This document shows positions 59,261 to 64,000 of a DNA stretch of 64,000 nucleotides, piece after piece (position 1 is the stretch's first letter; the number at the start of each line of letters is the position of its first letter). Below the pieces are notes generated by a model, which was not told the origin of the DNA, did no database searches, and saw only the letters and a program-made list of their open reading frames with translations. The position numbers and the translations under genes were made by a program. The DNA is from Microbacterium arborescens (GTDB lineage Bacteria; Actinomycetota; Actinomycetes; Actinomycetales; Microbacteriaceae), in the NCBI GenBank assembly GCA_003339645.1, contig QNUV01000021.1:186001-250000 (forward strand), in the 5' to 3' direction.

Positions 59261-60223
59261 TCAGGCCTCGGGCTCGCCGGAGATCAGGGCCCGCAACCAG
59301 TCGCGCGCCTCGACGAAGACGTCGTCGGAGTACCGCTCGGGATAGCGGACGATGGCGCGGTCGGCGCGCGGGTATGACCCGAGGAACAGCACCTTCGGGC
59401 TGAAGCGCCGCACGCCCATGAGGGCATCCGCCATGCGCTCGTCGGCGACGTGGCCGTCGGCGTCGATGACGAACCGGTATCGTCCGAGGGCATCGCCGAT
59501 CGGCCGCGACTCGATCAGCGACAGGTTGATGCCCCGGGTCGAGAACTGCTCGAGCATCTCGAGCAGTGCACCGGGGTGGTCGTCGGGCAGCTCCGCGATG
59601 AGCGAGGTCTTGTCGGCGCCCGTCGGCGACGGCGGCGCGACGGTGCGACTCACGAGGACGAATCGAGTGACCGCGTGCTCGTTGTCGCCGATGTCGGATG
59701 CCAGCAGCTCGAGGTCGTGGTGCTCGAGGATGCCGGGCGGGGCGATCGCCGCGTCGGCGTCGCTGACTCCGTCGATGAGGCCGACCGCTGCGGCGACGTT
59801 GCTCGCGGCGGGCAGGTGCGCATGCTCCGGCAGCGTCTTCAGCAGCCAATGCAGGCACTGCGCATAGGCGACCGGATGCGCGGCGATGAGCGACACGTCC
59901 TCGATGCGCGTGCCGGGCCGCGCCACGAGCACGAAGTTCACGGGCACGAGGTACTCCCCGACGATCCGCAGACCCGGCATCGTGGCCAGCGCATCCTGAG
60001 CCGTCGAGACACCGCCGTCGACGGAGTTCTCGATTGCGATCATCGCGGCATCCGAGCGTCCGTCCACGACATCCGCGAGCGCTTCGCCGACGTTGCGCAC
60101 CGACCGCCAGATCTGGTCGCGCGCCTCGGGCACCTGGGCGAGGGCGGCCTCGGTGAAGGTCCCCGCCGGCCCGAGATAGCTGTAGGTGCGGCGGGCGGGC
60201 TGGTCGTCGTGCTCGGGCGTCAC
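59261..60223 (-). CDS. pheA: Prephenate dehydratase
   Basis: 320 residues. The catalytic domain has YSYLGPAGTFTEAALAQV, AAMIAIENSVDGGVSTAQDAL and the dehydratase signature in EHAVTRFVLVSRT (TRF motif, here VTRF). The C-terminal ACT domain has TSLIAELPDDHPGALLEMLEQFSTRGINLSLIESRPIGDALGRYRFVIDADGH, with the ESRP allosteric phenylalanine site. It converts prephenate to phenylpyruvate in phenylalanine synthesis. GTG start at 60223, overlapping the EamA stop (GTGA). Confidence 0.93.
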   Translation of the reverse strand: MTPEHDDQPARRTYSYLGPAGTFTEAALAQVPEARDQIWRSVRNVGEALADVVDGRSDAAMIAIENSVDGGVSTAQDALATMPGLRIVGEYLVPVNFVLVARPGTRIEDVSLIAAHPVAYAQCLHWLLKTLPEHAHLPAASNVAAAVGLIDGVSDADAAIAPPGILEHHDLELLASDIGDNEHAVTRFVLVSRTVAPPSPTGADKTSLIAELPDDHPGALLEMLEQFSTRGINLSLIESRPIGDALGRYRFVIDADGHVADERMADALMGVRRFSPKVLFLGSYPRADRAIVRYPERYSDDVFVEARDWLRALISGEPEA

Positions 60224-61116
60224 GCAACGAGCCTAGACCGGCGCACCCGCGGCACGCGCACGCTGGTCACGAGCACGCCGAGCACGAGCACCGCTCCGCC
60301 GACGATCTCGGCGGGGGCGGGGATCTGTCCGAGCAGCGCCGCGGCCGCCGCCATCGCCACGACGGGCGCCAGCAGCACCCACGGCACGACAGCCGCGGAG
60401 GGGTTGCGTGCCAGCAGTCCGTTGAAGATCGCGTAGCCGACGAGGGTGCACAGGCCCGCGGTGTAGACGGTCGAGACCAGGGCCCGGATGCCAAACCCGG
60501 CGAGCCCCGCGCCGATCGCTCCGGGCCCCTCGAAGGTCATCGCCAGCACGAGCGCGGGCACCGGCACGACGAGGGCAGACCACACGGTGAGCGAGAGGGC
60601 CCCGAGCGGCCCGCGTCCGGTGACGACGCCCGCGCGACGGGCGATCACGTTGCCGACGGCCCACGACAGCGCGGCGCCGAGCGCGAGGACGACGGCGAGC
60701 GCGGGAGCGTCTCCCCCGCGCCCGACAGCGACGGCGGCGAGCCCGGCGACCCCGAGGGCGACCCCGAACATCTGCCCCGGTGTGGGGCGTTCCCGCAGCG
60801 CCCCGGCCGCGATGACGACGGTAAAGACCGCCTGCGCCTGCATCAGCAGGGCGGCGAGCCCCGGTTGCAGTCCGAGCCCGAGAGACAGGTACAGCAGCGC
60901 GAACTGGCCGAGGCTCATGAACAGCCCGACCCCGATCACCGATCCCCAGCGAGCGCGGGGCCGCGGAACCACGAGCGCGAAGACGGCGACGGCGGCGAAT
61001 CGGATGGCCACGAAGAGCAGGGGCGGGATGCCGGCCATCCCCCAGTCGATGACGAGGAAGTTGAATCCCCAGAGCGTCGCCACCGTAGCCGCCAGGATCA
61101 TGTCGCGTCGAGTCAC
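60220..61116 (-). CDS. EamA/DMT-family transporter
   Basis: 298 residues, two EamA repeats with about ten membrane helices. The first begins MILAATVATLWGFNFLVIDWGMAGIPPLLFVAIRFAAVAVFALVVP, and the second is ALAVVLALGAALSWAVGNVIARRAGV. The family exports amino acids, drugs or metabolites. Start GTG 61116 (VTRRDM) or ATG 61101; the residues before MILA are typical of family N-termini, so the longer form is listed. Divergent from a LysR gene and coupled to pheA, which hints at an aromatic amino acid or its derivative as substrate. Confidence 0.86.
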   Translation of the reverse strand: MTRRDMILAATVATLWGFNFLVIDWGMAGIPPLLFVAIRFAAVAVFALVVPRPRARWGSVIGVGLFMSLGQFALLYLSLGLGLQPGLAALLMQAQAVFTVVIAAGALRERPTPGQMFGVALGVAGLAAVAVGRGGDAPALAVVLALGAALSWAVGNVIARRAGVVTGRGPLGALSLTVWSALVVPVPALVLAMTFEGPGAIGAGLAGFGIRALVSTVYTAGLCTLVGYAIFNGLLARNPSAAVVPWVLLAPVVAMAAAAALLGQIPAPAEIVGGAVLVLGVLVTSVRVPRVRRSRLVA

Positions 61117-61155
61117 GAGGCTCAGTCCACCGCTCGGGACGATCAACGACAAGCG

Positions 61156-61183
61156 ATGCTTTCTCCACCTGAATCGGTAGCAT
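61156..61183. promoter_or_regulatory. Divergent LysR-type control region
   Basis: ATGCT (61156-61160) and AGCAT (61179-61183) form an inverted repeat with an 18-bp spacer. AGCAT is part of TAGCAT (61178-61183), the leaderless -10 of the LysR gene (6 nt to its ATG at 61190). LysR autoregulatory sites usually lie here; the arms are short, so the call is tentative. Confidence 0.45.
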
Positions 61184-61189
61184 TTCTTT

Positions 61190-62116
61190 ATGATTGATCT
61201 GGATGCCGTGCACTCGCTGCGGACCGTCGCGCGGGAGGGCAGCGTCGCGGCCGCGGCATCCGCTCTGGGATTCACACCCTCGGCGGTGTCGCAGCAGATC
61301 AAGCGCCTCGAGCGCGAGACCGGTGTCGCACTGCTCGAACGCGTCGGCCGCGGCGTCGCCCTGACGGCTGCCGGCACGCAGCTCGTGGTCGGGTCGACGC
61401 CGATCCTCGCCGACCTCGAGCGACTGCGCGCCGACCTGCACGCGGGCGTCGGAGCGGACGACGACGGCCGAGTCACCGGCGAGCTGCGCCTCGCCGCCTT
61501 CTCGACCGTCGTGCGCGGGCTGCTGGCTCCTGTGCTCGTGGAGCTGGGGGACGCCCACCCAGACCTGCGTCTGCCCGTGCGCGAGAGCGAGCCGTGGGAG
61601 ACGGTGGCACTCGTCGCCTCGGGCCAGCGCGACCTCGGCATCGTCCACCAGTGGGGCGGCGTCGCGCTGGCGATTCCCGAGAATCTCGTCGTCACTCCGC
61701 TGTTCACGGATGTCGCCGACGTCATCCTCCGACGCGACCATCCGCTCGCCGATCGCGACGTGCTGCATCCGGCCGACCTCGCGCGCGAGCAGTGGGTCGC
61801 CACATTCGACACGACCATCTGCCGCCAGTGGCTGCGCCGGCTGTTCGACGGCATCGGCGGCGCACCCCGCGTGCTGTACGAGTCAATGGAGTTCGAGAAT
61901 CACATCGCGCTCGCCCGCACCGGAGCCGTCGTCGCGCTCGTGCCGCGCCTGGGACGCGGCGACCTCGGGCCCGACCTCGTCGCGGTGCCGACCGCGGCTC
62001 CCGCGTCGACGCGCGACATCGCCGCGGTCCACCGGCGCTCGCAGGCCGACTCCCCCGCGCTGCGTGCAGTCCTCGCTGCGCTGCTCGCCACCGCGAACGC
62101 GCAGGATCGGCCGTGA
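61190..62116 (+). CDS. LysR-family transcriptional regulator
   Basis: 308 residues. N-terminal winged helix [59 protein letters not shown] (residues 4-62); the remainder is the periplasmic-binding-like effector domain with [22 protein letters not shown]. The gene is divergent from the EamA exporter, whose expression it likely controls. ATG at 61190 with TAGCAT 6 nt upstream, hence probably leaderless and autoregulated. Confidence 0.9.
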   Translation: MIDLDAVHSLRTVAREGSVAAAASALGFTPSAVSQQIKRLERETGVALLERVGRGVALTAAGTQLVVGSTPILADLERLRADLHAGVGADDDGRVTGELRLAAFSTVVRGLLAPVLVELGDAHPDLRLPVRESEPWETVALVASGQRDLGIVHQWGGVALAIPENLVVTPLFTDVADVILRRDHPLADRDVLHPADLAREQWVATFDTTICRQWLRRLFDGIGGAPRVLYESMEFENHIALARTGAVVALVPRLGRGDLGPDLVAVPTAAPASTRDIAAVHRRSQADSPALRAVLAALLATANAQDRP

Positions 62117-62168
62117 GTGCCGTGTCAATCCGTCACCGCCGCGGCCAGAAGCGGGCAGACTAAGCACC

Positions 62169-63809
<1,641 letters not shown>

Positions 63810-63922
63810 CCGGCATCCTCGCATCACACCCAATGCACGGCCGAGCGCCGTGTGCACGACCTTCGAGCGCGGGCAGGCCGTACGCTCGCGGCGAAGTCGT
63901 TCACTCGGGCGAGTGCGGTGGT

Positions 63923-64000
63923 CAGGTCTGACGGCGCCGGGATGCCGAACGCGGCGGCGCCGAGCGCAGGTGCGTCGTCACGCTGCCGAGGATGCGCGCG
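63923..64000 (-). CDS. Possible 3' end of a minus-strand gene (partial)
   Basis: A minus-strand frame enters from the right edge and ends at TGA (63923-63925), reading RILGSVTTHLRSAPPRSASRRRQT. Its third codon positions are strongly G/C-biased, as in genes here. A second frame, ending at 63824-63826 (APALGAAAFGIPAPSDLTTALARVND), is also open to the edge but has weaker bias. Only one can be right, and more upstream sequence is needed. No family can be named. Confidence 0.35.

Noticed and set aside
63824-64000. Alternative minus-strand frame ending at 63824
   Set aside because: Third-position GC bias is weaker than in the frame ending at 63923, and the last 20 residues are Arg-rich shadow-like sequence; it remains possible but was not listed as the gene.

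Overview
The window is very GC-rich, gene-dense DNA with actinobacterial gene content. Leaderless promoters, GTG starts, ATGA/GTGA stop-start overlaps and three copies of a small protein family I associate with Microbacteriaceae (DUF7882-like) suggest Microbacterium or a close relative. This placement is inference; there is no rRNA in the window. I see about 60 protein genes, two serine tRNAs, and no transposase, integrase, prophage or CRISPR array. No stretch over 300 bases lacks a gene.

Layout. 1-4 kb: sulfur/flavin genes (3' end of a flavin reductase, a rhodanese, metY and a flavin monooxygenase). 3.9-7.3 kb: the stump of an MMPL transporter behind a TetR gene, an orphan response regulator without its phospho-acceptor, a DoxX membrane protein, and a CinA/PncC amidase. 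7.3-9.6 kb: a Gfo/Idh/MocA oxidoreductase, small unknown proteins, and a DUF7882-like gene facing a MarR gene. 9.7-13 kb: a four-gene operon (72-residue acidic protein, zinc alcohol dehydrogenase, SRPBCC protein, phytoene-desaturase-like flavoprotein). 13.3-14.3 kb: a second MarR/DUF7882-like pair, here divergent. 14.5-26 kb: a catabolic island for homoprotocatechuate (3,4-dihydroxyphenylacetate) with a ThDP enzyme, an aromatic flavoprotein hydroxylase, an MFS carrier, an unusual FAH-RraA fusion, a GntR regulator and hpaE-hpaD-hpaH-hpaI.

26-30.5 kb: a beta-glucoside PTS, 6-phospho-beta-glucosidase and BglG/LicT antiterminator operon, with a recognisable RNA antiterminator/terminator switch in its leader. 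30.5-40.7 kb: a short-chain dehydrogenase followed by eight glycosyltransferases, with a third DUF7882-like gene translationally coupled to one of them. 40.7-46 kb: a flavodoxin-like protein, a cyclase-fold protein, a GH42 beta-galactosidase divergent from a TetR regulator, and a NAD(P)-binding protein. 46-55 kb: tRNA-Ser(GCU), an LCP cell-wall ligase, RecQ, an acyltransferase with an SGNH domain, tRNA-Ser(UGA), a HAD phosphatase and serS. 55-64 kb: a diacylglycerol-kinase-family protein, photolyase, a luciferase-like oxidoreductase, pheA, an EamA exporter with a divergent LysR gene, and phosphoglucomutase. A minus-strand gene may run off the right edge.

The strongest candidates for something new are: (i) the DUF7882-like family and its repeated association with MarR genes and palindromic control regions; (ii) the FAH-RraA fusion in a pathway with no separate isomerase gene here; (iii) a symmetric 33-bp element that carries both promoters of the TetR/response-regulator pair; (iv) a three-copy intergenic repeat at 59.1-59.2 kb; and (v) a 95-nt interrupted inverted repeat at 45.1-45.2 kb. 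A recurrent layout of an A...T hexamer 6-7 nt before the start codon indicates widespread leaderless transcription and was used to choose several starts.
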